This document shows, piece after piece, positions 13,641-27,754 of a stretch of 64,000 bases of DNA. A program made the position numbers and the translations under genes. Source of the stretch: Strix aluco. Its lineage: Eukaryota > Chordata > Aves > Strigiformes > Strigidae. Under the pieces are notes generated by a model that had not been told where the DNA came from, searched no databases, and was given only the letters and a program-made list of their open reading frames with translations. The stretch is from contig NC_133933.1 of assembly GCF_031877795.1 (NCBI RefSeq), positions 23,340,029 to 23,404,028 on the forward strand. Reading direction: 5' to 3'. Every line of letters begins with the position of its first letter. Within the stretch, counting starts at the first letter, position 1.

Positions 13641-14574
13641 AACCCTCCACCAGCCTTCTTTCTCCCTTTCCTCTGCATTTATTAACTATATACAAGTGCC
13701 GTCAATTTGTTACTAACACAGCCCACCTGCATCAGGGCCCATGTGCTGTCACAGAGTACCACTGAAGATAAAAAAGCCTTATTTAGCCTCCTCTTTCCCT
13801 GTCATTCTCTTCTATTTTTTATTTTTAATATCAACATGAGTATTTTGCCAGCTGCGATTCCAGCAGTTTTTCAGTCAGGCGCACACTAACGCACTTGCTC
13901 CATTATGCTCTGCTGTCCTTGTCATTGCTCAGCAGCCCTGTGTCAAAGGATCAGGAAAAGGATCTCTTGATCCTTCCTTACCTTCTCCTTGGGTCGAAGG
14001 AAATAAACATTTATGCTAAGACTTGTGAAGACAGTCATTGAGCCTGCTAGACTGGGAAGCAGGGAAAGGGCAGACATTAAACCCCAACTACCCCATAAAT
14101 CCCCATGAGCCATTGAATTCTGATGGGAGTCATAGCCAGAGAAAGAACTTTTCCTGTGGCAGAAGTGTATCAGTCCTCTATTTTCCCTATGAAGAATTGC
14201 ATCTCTATGCCTTGTATTTAAACACACATTCTTGCAGTGAGTTATGTACTCCTCTCCACCTGACAGCTTAGTTAATTTGGAAAGCACTCATCTGACCCTA
14301 CAAGCTTCTGGGTAGATACCACACTCCTGTCATAAACTGGGTGAGCAGCTTTAGACAAAGTACAGCAATTGAAAAAAGCCATCACTGCCACAGAGGTTGT
14401 TAACTCTTCCCTGCAAAAAGAAGGGAACCTGTGTAAACTGTCATTATGATGGTGCATCATTGCAATGCGTTATTCATATCATGGTAGCATCAGTAAGTTC
14501 CACTAAAGTCATAAGCTCCTCCATTCTGTAAGTACGTAGCCTCAGCCCTAGATGCCTGAAATTTAAGTAGGTAA

Positions 14575-14710
14575 GACAGACAAAGAGTGTGGAAATGAGG
14601 TATAAGAAATTAAATTATTTTCCCAAGGTCACTCAAGAGGTCTGTGGCAAGCTGAAGTACAAAACTCAAGTCCACATCTAATTATTATCCACAGAGGGCT
14701 CATTCCCTCA
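14575..14710 (+). mobile_element. MIR/CORE-SINE fragment
   Basis: GGAAATGAGGTATAAGAAAT is followed by TTTTCCCAAGGTCACTCAAG and a GTGGCAAGCTGAAGTACAAA stretch, matching the GGAAACTGAGGCACAGAGA...TTGCCCAAGGTCACACAG...GGCAGAGC order of MIR. Confidence 0.6.
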
Positions 14711-15149
14711 TGTCCCAGTCAGTACATCTGAAATGCTTTTTGCCTCCTGCCTTCCTCCTCCTTAATGTTACTTCATTTCTGAGGTTTAGTTCCTGGCCCA
14801 TGCCACATTTGGCAGACACTGCCTACATGTCACAGCCCTAAGAGCTGTTATGTTATTATAGTTGCCCATTTTAATAATGGTGTGTGTCTCTGTCTTCCCT
14901 GTTTTGCCTTGTCATGTTCTCCACCTGGTGTTTCTGAATTGATTTTACAGGCTGCAGTCCTATTCAAACCCAGGGCCTGAGATACAGGTACTGGGAGTTG
15001 GGTGAAGTAAGGAAGATAGTGCTACATCATGGATGTGTCCTCAACTGTCATCACACAAAAAAAGTCTCTTTAAAAAGCCTGCAAAGTCCAGAGTAAGTAA
15101 TGTCAGAGTTTCCCAGACCTACTACTTTTGAAAGCGTAAGAGTTTGTCC

Positions 15150-15255
15150 TCTAGACTGTAATAGCAGAATCAGCTATAAAATGGGAAATGACTGTGTCCT
15201 GTCCATCTTTGGGGTAATCTTTAAATACTCTTTATGAATCAGTGATACAGACGGT
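15150..15255 (-). mobile_element. Possible MIR/CORE-SINE fragment, reverse
   Basis: CAGCTATAAAATGGGAAATG followed by a degraded trinucleotide and TTTAAATACTC region resembles the reversed MIR 5' half (CATCTGTAAAATGGGGATAA...GGATTAAATGA). It is short and diverged. Confidence 0.35.
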
Positions 15256-17174
15256 GACAGTTTTTAATAATGTACTATTCCCCAGTGCTAAAATGCTACC
15301 AAGATGTTAAGCAGTGTACGTGGTTGATTGTCAGATATGGTTCAGATCTGATAGTACCCAACAAAACATCTGTTACTTTCTTCAGTGTGGCTGCACTCAA
15401 CGATGATGCTACAAAGCTCACGTGTCAGAAACATTCCCATTTTAAAAAATCATTGTCTCTCTATTTTTTTCCTAGTTATCAAATAACATCACTGGATGGG
15501 CCCTTCTGAGTAAGAGGGAAGTTTCTACACATCAGACTCATGAAAATTCCAAAGAAATGCTGGGTTTCAGTGATCTTCTCTGATCCCTAGGACACCAGCT
15601 CACAAGCCAGCTCACACAGCCTCTTAGGGAGAGAAGGTGTTTGTTAATGCTTATGCCTCAGTAACCCAGTTTTTATAGCTTCACCATACTCTGGGATAAG
15701 GAAATGTTCTGCCAGTAGGCAGCCAGCTTGAGATTCAAATCAGGTTAATGTAAACTGCAAATGAACATATGTATAGCATACAAAAAAGACAATATAGAGA
15801 CAAATACTTACAAAAGATACAGGTGAAGAAATGAAAAGGAAAAAAAGTATAATGTATTTGCACTAAGGTTAAATTCTTAAAACACCTTTCCCTCGTCACA
15901 TCTGAACTATTGTGAATGTTTTCGTTATACATATACAGACTAATTAACATGTGAGGGGATCTTGACAGATTAAATTCCCTTCCTTCACTTACCTGCCTTT
16001 CTCAACAAGCCTTATATATTTCATATTCATTTAGGAGATAGCCTTGATATTTTTTAACTAACCAAGAATGTGAGAGAACATTTTTTTTTAATCATCAACA
16101 GTCAAAATCAGGACCCCGTTCTCTCTTGGGGTGTGCATTTCAGTTCAAAGCCTCTCATCACTGAACTTATTTGATATCAAATTGTCCATAAAAACATGTA
16201 TGTTACAAGCATGTAAGGAAAATTAAGTCATTAAGATCATAACTGGTTCTTGTTCAATACTGGACACAAAAATACTAACCATTTGGAGGTAACTGACCCT
16301 TCAGCATCTATACAGATTCAGTGCCATCAACATACTCATAGATCTTCATTATCTTAGGCAAACATTTCAGGCTCAAATTTGCTCTGCTCATATTTCTGAA
16401 AAGCTACAACAGCTTAATATGTCACATTGGCAGCTTCTCCTAAAAGAAGCAAAAAGATGAGCCACTGCTTACAATGAGGTGACATGAAAGAGTTCTGCAT
16501 ATATCTAGGCCCATGGAATCCATTGATTATCTTGATCTGTTAAAATACTGTGATTTTTTTTTTCCTGGGATGCTTTTCAGTTTCTCAGCATAGAGCAAAT
16601 TATGTGATGAAAGTCTTACTAGAATTCAGAGAATTCACGCAGCTTTGGGATTAGATTCCCTTTTACTTCAATTCTCTCCTATGCTGCACTCAGTCATCAT
16701 AACTTTTAGGACTATTTTCAGTACTACTTATGTCACCTAACTCTCCCCCAATATATATGTGCAGAGGAGAGGGAAGTAATTAGGATGATAGATGCTGCCA
16801 AACTGATTCCAGAGTATCTGTCTTGTGCTGTCCAAAGCTACAAAGTGATGGCATTGTCAGGCAATATGCAATGTAAGATAAGTGAGGATTAAATTCAGGC
16901 TCAGAGAAGAGACTGCCTATGCACCACCCAACCTCATAACTACTTCTAGTTGCTGTCAGCTTCCGTAAATGAAAATGCGGCAACCTATGCCACAAGTCCC
17001 CGATAGTGAGAGGTACTCCAATAAGGGACAGACATCTTTGGCTACTGCAGGAGAGTGACACTGGTTCCTCAGTGTATTTTCCCTAAACTTCATGATTATA
17101 TCACCATCTAATACAGACTACTTGTAAATAAGCCATCTACAGGCAGGTCGTAAATCCTGGGTAACTGGAAAAGA

Positions 17175-17195
17175 TTTCACCTAGGTTAGGTGAAA
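17175..17195. repeat. Perfect inverted repeat with 3-base loop
   Basis: TTTCACCTA-GGT-TAGGTGAAA is a 9-base perfect stem. It contains two opposed CACCTA words resembling binding sites of ZEB-type zinc-finger repressors. Function is not shown by the sequence. Confidence 0.85.
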
Positions 17196-19094
17196 AGGAG
17201 TTACAGTGTTATCCCATCAGGGCAATGTGCTCTGAGAGAGCTAGACATTTTTTTGAGTAAGTAAGGTTAGTAGAACTCCTTATTTTTAAACCTTTCTAGC
17301 ACTTTCCATTGCAGAGCACCTATTTCAGTTGCTTATGCATTTGTCAGCCAAACCTGCTAGGCTGCAGTTTTCTATACTAGGTGAAAAACTATTATCCTTA
17401 GTCTCCCATTATTTAGAAAATGTTCAATCAAAACTATCCATCCGTTTCTAAGAACAAGACTAAGGGTTGATTTTGATGTTAAAAAATGACAGTGTTGACA
17501 GTTGTTTTCTTGGGGTGGATGTTGTTTTTTATTTTTACTAGAGGAAAGCTGGAGAAGCATTTTCTATGAAGAAGAGAGTTTAAATTTGACCTGGGCCCAG
17601 AATTCCATAAAAAATCTGCCCATGTTTGCACAAAATACAAAACCTTTTAACAGTGACAGTCTGTTCATCTTCAGTAGAGTTGTTTAATAGCTTCACCTAA
17701 TGGCTAGAATTTCATCCTTGCTGAGCGTGCATTCACACAGCTCCTCTGCATGCCAAGGTTGTGCATGTGTCACCCCCAAAGAGCAACTGTTCATGCCTAA
17801 ATCTCATAGATCCTTTGTGCTACTGTATGTTTATATGCCATATTTATAAAAACACAACCCAGACCTACATGTGGCAGGACTAAGACTTCTGTGTTTTCGT
17901 GTGCTAGCTACCTGTTTGCAGTGTCTCTGGGCCAAAGTGATGCAAGGGCAAGGGTAAGCAAGGAGGCAGTTTTTCTGTCCCTCCTGCTGATACTCAGTCA
18001 GTATGGGGAAGGAATGTGTCTTATTCTATAGCAGGCCCCAAACTGAGAACATGAGAAATAAAGTCTTGGAAATAAATTGGGAAAAAGTATCTGGGCAGCA
18101 TAGCCTGGGATGAAGGTGGTAAAGACTCTTCAAGGACTCTTTGAGGTCCATGGAGAATAAGGAGGAATTAGAGGGCAAGCAAAGGACTAAGCATAGGAAG
18201 GAGTATAGGTTAAGGACACAGAGAGAGACAGGAACTAACAGAGTAAGGATATTATGTCTGGGAACAACAGGGATGGAAAGTAATAGATGGAGGGATGAAT
18301 GGATAAATCTATGCCCCTCCAAGGCCTGGAATGGCAGGCAAGACCTCATGGCTTCCCCACTGTTGGAAAGCACCAATGAAACCTGCTTGAAAAGAGTCCT
18401 GATCCCTTCTAGTACTGATCTGCTAAAGCCATGACAGCCTCTTCCCGGTGAGGACCCACCAGCGTCCTCAGGAAATCTCTCTCTATTCAGCCTGGCTGTG
18501 GTTTCAAACAGAGCAAATTTTAAAACAGGCTGAAAATATGAAAGGAGCATTTTTCACATTGCAGAATCAATCACTGCAAAGTGATTCCAAAATCTGCAGA
18601 AGAGCTCAACCAAAGCAGCCCAAAGCAAACAAAGGCGCACACTACGTTCAGCTGGCTTTACCTAGCAAGACCAAAAAAAAAAGCAAACAGGCTGGCTGAT
18701 GGTATACATGAGTGTGAAAACAAACTTGTCACATTGAAGATATTGTTGCCACTCACTCAGGAGTCACACCAAGCCACAGTGACTTTTTTCAGTCTCCCAC
18801 TGTTACAACATGGGAGCATTCACCCGGGTCAGCCACCGGTATTCAAACCTTGCCGTGCTTTAAGTATTGCACAAGCAACCAGCTCTGTAGGACAGTGTGG
18901 TTCATGTACTGGCAGTCGCTCTTGCTTTATTTACACAGAGCAAATCTGTTGCTCGTTCCAGTGGGAAGTTTTAAGAAAGGACAAACACAGGATTATCACT
19001 TAGAAATTATTGGCTTCTTTCTCTGTGCTCAGAGCCTTGTCCGAGGCCACCCACACAGACGTAGCTGGGATTAGCCAGGGTTAGCTGGGTTTGC

Positions 19095-19165
19095 ATGCAG
19101 GAGTCCTTGGCTTCCAACCCCACGCTCAGTTACTCGACCTCTCTGGCAACTCTGCTGGATACAGA
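19095..19165 (-). mobile_element. Weak MIR-like segment, reverse
   Basis: GCAGGAGTCCTTGGCTTCCA and ACTCGACCTCTCTGGCAACT recall the reversed MIR tail (CAGGAGACCTGGGTTC...AACCTCTCTGTGCCTCA). The match is short and weak. Confidence 0.25.
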
Positions 19166-22093
19166 GGCTATACTGTTGCAGATTTTCCTCAGCTGGCACC
19201 ATGGGCATCCCCCAAGATGACCAACAGCAAGAGAAGTCCCCACATACTTTTGATCCCTTCCTCTAATTATGACTAGATAATGAATCTATAGCCCGGCCAC
19301 CGGCATACTGGGAAAGGTTCAGGGCAGTCCCATTAAGGTCAGCAGGTTCATCCCAAACAGTTCCTGCAGAAGAGGGTACACCACCGTGCTCAGTGCTTCG
19401 TTTGCTCGCTAGTCAGTGGAGTCGACAAGCAGAGCTTTTGACATCTCAGATATTAATAAGCAAAGTGAATGTTCTCCTCAATCCCACAAGATGGCAGGAG
19501 ATGCTCAAAAATTCACCCTTGGTCAGCTGGAAGGGCTTTGCAAGCTTTTGTAGTTCTCCTCTGACAAGCCCTTGCTCTGTGAGGAGTTAAATGAAACCAT
19601 ATTTTTTAATAAGACAGGAAAAGCCTGGCAAAGGCATATCAGCGAGTGTTCATGGATCTCTTAGGAGCAGTGGGATGTTATGTCAGTGACTCGACAGCTC
19701 TGACAGACCCATGTGGGGGAGTGTTTCATGTGGGAACAATCTCCAGAATTTGCTTTCTTGTAAGGAGAAAAAAAAAGAGAATGAGCAAACTAAAAGTGGA
19801 CAGAGGAAACTGCAACTGGCTTGTATAATTTTTTTGATTTTTAATATCAGAGCTTGCAGACATTCTGCCTGCAGCATTCCTTACATTACTCACAGCATGA
19901 AGACATGAGAAAGCCACGAAAATTCAGACAGTTTTTCAAGAAAGGTCAATTTTTATTCCCTTTAGTTTACAGCTGACTTCTCCCCCTATTAAGCACTTTT
20001 TTTTTCCAGGAACCTAAATAAACGCAAGTTCCTGCACCGTATCATATTCTACCCTTAGGTTGATAATAATCCAAAATGATCCAGAATGACTGAATTCAGT
20101 ACTAATTAATATCCCTGTGAATGAGTCTGGTACTTCATGAAACAAATATAAAGAAAAGGTCACTGAAAATGGAATGAAGTGTCTACAGTGATATCTCTGA
20201 TGCAGGAAGCACTGAAGATAGTCTTTGTGTGATCAGCTTCAGAAGGGAGAGGAAATACCCAGATGAATTCAATCACCCTGAAATCAGTTATCTCTATAAG
20301 TGAGTTACCCTGTGAGTACACAGAGTAACCACTCAGAGGTCAAAACAGCCCAATTTGACTAATGAAGGAGATTGAGCCCTGACCTGACTTGTTTTGGGCT
20401 AGATGAAGCTCTTTGCCCGCAGAGGTGCCAGCCAGGCAGTGTGATGGGGACACTGGTCCTGTGGTGCTGAGGCAGAGGTCCACCATTTCTCATGACTCAG
20501 AGCTGTAAGCAGTGGTGCTACAAGATGTTAAAAAGAAAATGTTTATGCTCAGAGGCTAGTATCTGACTGCCATTAAGTCTGCACTATGGACCTCAATCTA
20601 TGAATATGAGGCAAGAGGTCCTAAAATCACATTGTTTATCCCTGATATATCAAGTCTTCTGCTTCATGCCTTCTCTTCCAAGTACTTTTACAGGGCTAAA
20701 GCTTCTGGCAGGCACCATATGCCACTTCATACATTGCTTCAATCTCCTAACTTAAAGTTTTTTAATTATATACACTTAAACATTTATGATTTTTTTTTCT
20801 ACACTGCATCTGGAATATATTTAGGTACTTTATTTCTCTGATCTCTGCCATGCTACTTCAGCAGATATATTTTTGTATCTGATTTGTACTGACTAGGATA
20901 TGGGTTTTTTTCATGGACTTTCCAGAAATAGTTAATACTGTGGCACTGACTGTCTTCTGTCCCCTTGTGGCCAGAAACCAGACTGAACTCAGTCTACAGA
21001 TTTAAGAGATCATTTGCCTAAGTAAGAAGAAACCGCTTATTTTGCTCAAGAAGGAAGCTCTTACATATCATAATAGTTCCTAGAAAGCCTTAGATTTAAC
21101 TATTATGGAAGTAATTTTCATCTCCAAAATTCAGATTCCCTTTCTGAATAACCTGAAAACTGGTCACATTCACATCTGAACTCTGGGTTCTGCTATTATC
21201 CATTTGCAAGCAAAATCTGGATCCAGGCCTGAACTTCAAATAACTTTGGTGGTTAAATCACTACAGATGCATGAGCAAATTCAGAAATAATGGTTATATT
21301 TCACAGATTCTCATTCACAGTGAAACACACACGAAGTCTGGGGCTACATGTGTGCAAAGCTTTGCACAAAGGATGGCAACTACCCTTTATGCAGAGAACA
21401 GAACAACATTAGATTCTGTCCCAAAGTCTTTAAGCCCCAAGCTGAAATGCCTATCAATTTAGCTCAGACAAGTGCAATTAAGTCTTCATCAGGTGGTTAA
21501 CCCTGTACATCCAATTAACATTCTCTAAATTTTAAGTTGAGCAGCAGCTATAACAACAGATACGCTAAGCATGAAGGTTTGTGAAGAATGAGGCCCTCCT
21601 CAGTGAAGTGAGAAGCACAGAGAGATGCACAGCTGGGAAGCACCGTGGACTGTAAAATGGGAGCTACAGGAGAAGACTCATACCACTCTAGCAGAAAAGG
21701 AACTGCCCAGAGCTGAGGAGCCAGAGTGAAAGGAGTTGCACAGTAGAGCGCCAAGAACAGAAACGAAGGGCCCTGGATGTGAGACTACAGAGAGGGCACA
21801 GATTTGAGGAGTTTTGATTTATAATCTGGGCTCACTTGGCAAACCTTCCTCTCTTCCTTTGTTTTACTCCTTCTGTGTTTTTAATTACCTCTGAGTAGAA
21901 AGACAGTTTTCAGAAGCAAGCCCATCTCACAAGGTGGACGTATCATACATACAGAGGCTTCCTTGCTCCTGATGCGTTTCCCGAAAGCTGCTTCTGGCAG
22001 TCCCGACACTAATCCGTTTCAGTGATAGGGTTTCATGAAGCACCAAACATACTCTTGGCAGGCAAACTGTTTGTGCATCTGGATGTAATAAGG

Positions 22094-22138
22094 AGCTAGA
22101 CTCTAGCTGATGTGGTGGCTCAGCACAGTGAGCCACCA
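22094..22138. repeat. Two adjacent perfect inverted repeats
   Basis: AGCTAGA-C-TCTAGCT (22094-22108) is followed after four bases by TGGTGGCTCA-GCACAG-TGAGCCACCA (22113-22138). Both stems are perfect. They could form hairpins in RNA or cruciforms in DNA. Confidence 0.9.
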
Positions 22139-23020
22139 GGCACAGGATGGTCATTTTTTTCCTGCTGCCCGAGTTCAAATCACAGCAGCACATTGGAAGC
22201 TGGTTGTGGTGCGAGCTTCTCGGTAAAAACAGCCAGACCACAGAGAGGGAAGTAAAGGAAGGTCACTGGGAGTCAACTGAACAGCTGGTTTCTGGCTAGA
22301 CGACTCTGAAGGGTGTGACGTATCTCCCACCAGCAGGAGTAGGCAAGACTCCCCTCAACAAGAACAGAGCAAGTGGGGAAGCATCCCAGTCCCAGAGGGT
22401 AAGGAAGGAAGAAGGTGAGGAAGGAATCCCCCAGGGGTGGGGAAGACATGGGCCCAGCTGGGATTCCTAACAAAGAGAAGGTTGGTGCAGCGTCCTGATG
22501 GCACTCCAGTGGGGCTCTGTGCACTGCTATGCTTCCTTGGAGGCTTTTAGTTTCATCTTTATTACTAAAGGAAGCTCCAGCATTGCACCAGATGGGCTGC
22601 TGCTGTTTCCCTGCAGGAACCGTTAACACAAGGGTGGCACTGGTGTAATGCAAGCTCTCCCGGCCAGCAGCACGTGCTCGGAGGGACGGTCCTATGTAGC
22701 GTATAGATGGTCTCTGGCACCGCTGAGCAGCAGAAGATGGCAGGATTTTAGTAGGGAAGGAAGGACTTTTGGGACTACTCTGAAACAAACTGGGCCCAAA
22801 CCAGCTCACACCAGCCTCCAGGATCCCAGCTGCAACATTTACCCTTCTCTTCAGTCCTGCACCAATGCAGGGCATCTCCTCCTGACTCCATGTCTTCACT
22901 GCACACACAGGAATAAAGGAGAGTAAAAATGATCTTGCAGTTAAAAGTCATGCTGAAGAAGAGCAAGCTCCCTTTCCTACAGCTGAACTGGCCTTGCAGG
23001 GCTCACAGATGTTTTTTCTT

Positions 23021-23038
23021 AAAAAAAAAAAAAAAAAA
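23021..23038 (+). repeat. Poly(A) run, 18 A
   Basis: An uninterrupted A run is directly preceded by a T run (GTTTTTTCTT). No retrocopy or SINE body is recognisable on its 5' side. Confidence 0.9.
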
Positions 23039-26000
23039 GAAAATCACAGTAAAACCTTCATTTAAATGTTATTTAAGCATATCCGACTCAGGATACATGC
23101 AAGAAACAGATGTGCAGAACAGAGAAGTGCCATTTTTATGGAGTGGTTCTTCAGTGTTTGAACCACACTAGATTACATTTGGAGTGTGAACTCCTCAGCT
23201 ACACAGTGTAAGACTTATAATAGTTTAGAGCATATGGCCAAATCTTTCTGCCAGTGAAGCCATGTGCCTCTATCAAACTGAGCACAAGGTGGCAATATAC
23301 CAAAATAAATGGGATATTAATACCTTGTTGTCCTACACTTTGCAGATATCCCACACTTCACCCTACATTAGATTTACTTCTCTCTCTCTGCTGTTGCTCA
23401 AGCAAGGGGTTACTTCTCCCTGACTTTTATGTCCTGGGATGCAAGTTCAGGGAGCACAAGTCAGTGTAAGTTGTTTATCAGGCAGAAGCAGAGCCTGTAC
23501 CGTTGTCAAGTCCCTGAATCCCTCATGTTAGTATTTTTCTCTGACACTCTGTCCCATATTTGGGCTTTGGATAAGCTGACAGGAATGTAATTTCTATTTA
23601 AAGTTTCACTGTCTGTTACTTTTATGCTAAGTAATAAATGCAGGATTTGAAGAACAAGCACCAGGAAAAAACAGTTGGATGATTTATACATTGAGTCACC
23701 TCTAATAAAACACCATTTAAAAAAAAAAAAAGCTATTCTTATGCACTTCCTCACAATCTTCCCAAAAAACTTCCCTTGGCCTGAAATTTCCCATGTTTGG
23801 TCTCTATCCAAATGCGAATATTTAGATTCCTGCCAATTGTTTTCAGTCAGTTTTCAATTACATGAGGATGAAAAATAGACATTCCTTCCTATTCCTAGGA
23901 CCAGGGCTATATTTTCCCATAGCTACGCTGAAGCAATCCAAACACTGAAACCTAATTTCAGTTGAAAAAAGTTATCAATAGGGTACAAGGCCTTTGTGAG
24001 TCTGGGGAATCCTTTTTAAGTTTTACAAATGCATTTTTACCAAGGAAATGACTGTTACACTTGTGCCTCCTTCCACATATGTGCTGCATGTGTATATTCA
24101 GCCATAGATAATTAGTTATTGTTGAAAGCAAATGTATTCCTCCTCAGCCCCATTACCCTTCCTGAACATGCTCTTTGATAAAAGAGAAAACTGGATTCTG
24201 TTATCTCAAATTCTGCAGATGGCTTTCAAAAGTACTTAGGAGTAAGTAATTATTTGACTCTCAGTGATTTTCAGCCATCACTCATGTATCTCTTCAGTGT
24301 CCTTACCCACATTCAAAATTCCAATTGAAGCTGATATTAATGTTGAGGAATAAGCCAGAAAGGATCCAGTAGGGCATTCAGGTTGCAGACAGCCCTGAGA
24401 ATAGGCAGTGAACTAAATGCAGCAGATATGATATAGAAAATTCTGCAACGTTATGTTGGAAACTCAACATATCGCTCTTGCAATTTCTTTGCAGAGACAA
24501 AACCCCACCTGAACCACCGCTTGTCTGAATTAAGGCTAATGTTTGCTCTCTTTAAGCCTTGATTTAAAACACTGACAGGTGACCTCCCTTCATATTGACT
24601 AATACAATTACCCCTCCACTTCCCACTTTCCCAACCAGTGAAGCACAACACTGCTCCTCAGGATTTATTAAATACTTAGTTCACCCAGTAGGAGTATTTG
24701 TGCACTCAAGTGCTACTCAGTGCAACTAAGCATGACAGATTCAGCATGCTGCCTGTAAAGAAATTTTTCAAAATCTAAAGCCAAATGAAAGAAGATCAAC
24801 CCAATTAAAACATTTTGCTTATAATTCATGAGCCTTCCCTCACTGTTTATAATCCAGACACTTCAGTTCTGGAGATGACATGAAGCAGATATCAATTATC
24901 GACAAATAAAACAGATTCACTGCTTCTTATCATTGCAAAAAGTAAAGAAACCTAAAGGCAACTGTCAAAACTTTCAGATCCTTAGTCATGGCTTAAGGTT
25001 ATTACTTAGGAACTACTCCTGCTGCCCTCTCTCATCCTGAATAACACCTTTTTCTCCATTAGTACCACTAATTTTAGCAATACCATTCCTGCAGGAAAAT
25101 CCATAGTCAAGTTAAAAATGCATGTCTTTTCAGATAGATTTCTCCTAAGCGTGTGCAGAGCAAAAGGAAAGTAAAGGTGTCAGGATCCAACCTCAGAAAT
25201 AAAGAAAGTGAGTTCTAGCAAGAATGAACTCCCAGAGGAGAAAGAAAAATCAGAGGGCACAGAAGGAATGAACAAAAGAGATAAAGGCAGGAGAGGAGAA
25301 TTTATCTTACATAAACAGAATTTGTGTTGGCCCATGCGTCCATGACACAAGCACTAATGAGGCTGCCCGTTCACAGAGGCCTCAGATAAACATACAGATG
25401 GTCATTTAAATCACCACAATGGAGTATGTGTATTACGTGAGCCAGTGTTTTCACTTGGAGAGGGTAGATCGGAAAAGACACAGGGCTGGAGATGATGAAG
25501 ATAACAGGCCAGGATTATTGGACTTTTCCTATGCCTCAGCCTTCATAAGTTCTTCTATGAAAATGCTCGTAAAGAGCTGGACTATAAAAATTCCAGACTT
25601 TACTGTTGGCATAATTGATCTCAGATATGTCACCACAGAAGGAGACAGAGGAGTATTCATGTAAGACATACAAATCTTGGAGAGGAACCAAGTGTAATAT
25701 ATAATCTTTCCTTCCCAGAAAACCATTCGTGGTGGTTTTGGAATAGATTTAGATTTTTAAAACCTGTTCTCCGACCTGCAGCACATTTCAGACAAAAAGC
25801 TCTCTGGATCACAATAAAGAACACTTGAATTTGATAGTGTATTATTCATCGAGTTTTGAAATAATAATTCCTCAATGATACTTTCATATTTCGCAGAAAG
25901 GGGACTGAGGATCTTCCTCTTTAAAAGACTCTTCAAAGGATCTGAAATTTTTAAAAAAACAGAGACCAAATTCACAGCTGGCACAAGTGGCCACTGTCCC

Positions 26001-26783
26001 ATTTGAGTGTGTGATCTGGGGCTTACAGAAACATTTTTGCTCCAGTTGGAGGTGACTACCAACACGGTATAATTATTACAGTACCACTGCAAGAATTTTT
26101 AGAAGCCTGGCTTTTATTTATGCACCATGCTGTATGCTTTTTAAAAAAATATGTTGCTGTTAGTTGTTGTTGTTGGCATGTTACCCCTGGGGGTGGCTGG
26201 GAAAACCTGGTTTCCGTTTCTAGTCATTTCTTCCTTTGCAGCTTCTTCACATTCCTCTTCAATTTCCTTCACAAATGCTGATCTTCAGTCCTCCTGACAC
26301 TACTTTTTCAGCACCCTGTTGTCTCGCTTGTCTTTCCTCTCTAGGGAGTACAAGTTCTTACCTTCTCCCCTTCAAAGCTGTTGCCACATCAGTAGTGACT
26401 ATATGATACACCTAGAGGCCACAACTGACATTGGAAGCCATCACACAGCGTGGGACACAGATAGTCAGTCCCCTTTTATGCCTCCTCTGCTATTGTTTTA
26501 CACTGTCAGCATCTACCCTAAGCAGCCAGGACATGTGGCCCAAACTGATTGCTAAGGGCTTGATCTGTGGTCTCTTGACTGAACATCAAAGAGAGACTCA
26601 CACTGGGTTCAGCAGGCTGCACATCAGATCCTAAGACACCATCAGAATCCTCCATCAGGGTGTTGGAAAACCAGCTGAAGGAAAGCAAAATAAATTTTCC
26701 TGTGGAAATTAAACGCTGTGCCCAAGCTGCTTACAAAGTTAGTGCTACAAGCATGCAGAATGGGGAATTGCTTGTCTAAACAC

Positions 26784-26802
26784 TGTGTGTCTGTGTGTGT
26801 GA
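26784..26802 (+). repeat. Short interrupted (TG)n
   Basis: About nine TG units with one C interruption. Minor. Confidence 0.85.
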
Positions 26803-27687
26803 GCAAATGAGCAAGAGACATCCTGTGGGCCTTTTAGAGCTGGTTACATTTAGCTGCTTTGTGGCTGGTGCCAAATGTTTAGTAGCTGTGACTCACTGAC
26901 TGACTAGCTGTCTTAACGTCTTGCTTCATTGTCCTTTTCTCTTTATGAAGGTTTCCCCTCACCCCCATCCGAGATGTCAAGAACAGTGATTCCAGATGTA
27001 AGCAAAAACTTTTCCATCACAGTGTGTTACAGGACCTGCAGGCAAGCCTTGAATGAAGATTGCAAATGAAGTGGATGCCGTTAGACTGCTGAACACCTTG
27101 AGAACAACGCTGATGGATGAAAGTGAATGCTCAAGGCAGTCTGCCTTGTTCTATGGCCTTCAGGTGAATGAAAGATTAGTCTGTAAAATATTTGGAAATG
27201 TGCCTTTTCAGAGCTCAGGAAGTAAATCCGAGTTCCTTGTGAAACAGGCAGAGGCATGTGGGATTTTGGGGGTCCTCGTGAATACAGAGGAAAAGGAGAC
27301 AGGGATATTCTGAAGAAACTTTTTCAGAACACACACCAGTCCCTGCCCAGTTTTAAAGGAACAAAATCCAGTAGCTATTGGAGAGGAACAATACATTGAT
27401 GATGGCGTTCCTCAGAAGAGCTCAATCAGAGACAACAGCCATCCTCCTGCTCTGAATCAGCATGTGCTACCAAGGAGACATGGCCATAGGTCTCAGGACA
27501 CATGACCTAAGGCTCCAGCTCTACAGTGCTTGCAAAGGGGTAACACTCTCATCCGGGTGAGCTGATACTCCTCAGCTCTTGCGCAGAGATGTTGAACACT
27601 TCACAGCACTGAGGATATTAGGAGGCTGGCTAGGGAACCCACTCTAGGAATGCTCGGTGCCAGAGAGGTGGGGCCAGGGATTAAACC

Positions 27688-27754
27688 AGCAGCATTTAGA
27701 GCCGTGGATGCTCGAGGAGTAGAACAGCAGTATTTAGCGCTGTGGATATTCAAG
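27688..27754 (+). repeat. Imperfect tandem pair, 38-bp spacing
   Basis: Two 29-base segments at 27688-27716 and 27726-27754 share AGCAGYATTTAG, then GCYGTGGAT, then CRAG at the end, with a few substitutions. Related CAGYATTTA words recur near 27927 and 27964. The origin is unknown. Confidence 0.7.

Noticed and set aside
22273..22908. 211-codon minus-strand open frame
   Set aside because: It begins at GTG, shows no recognisable domain or signal peptide, and contains scattered low-complexity. Length alone is weak evidence in a 64-kb window.
26303..26325. REST/NRSF (RE1) site
   Set aside because: The left half-site TTCAGCACC is perfect, but the right half does not match at any usual spacing.
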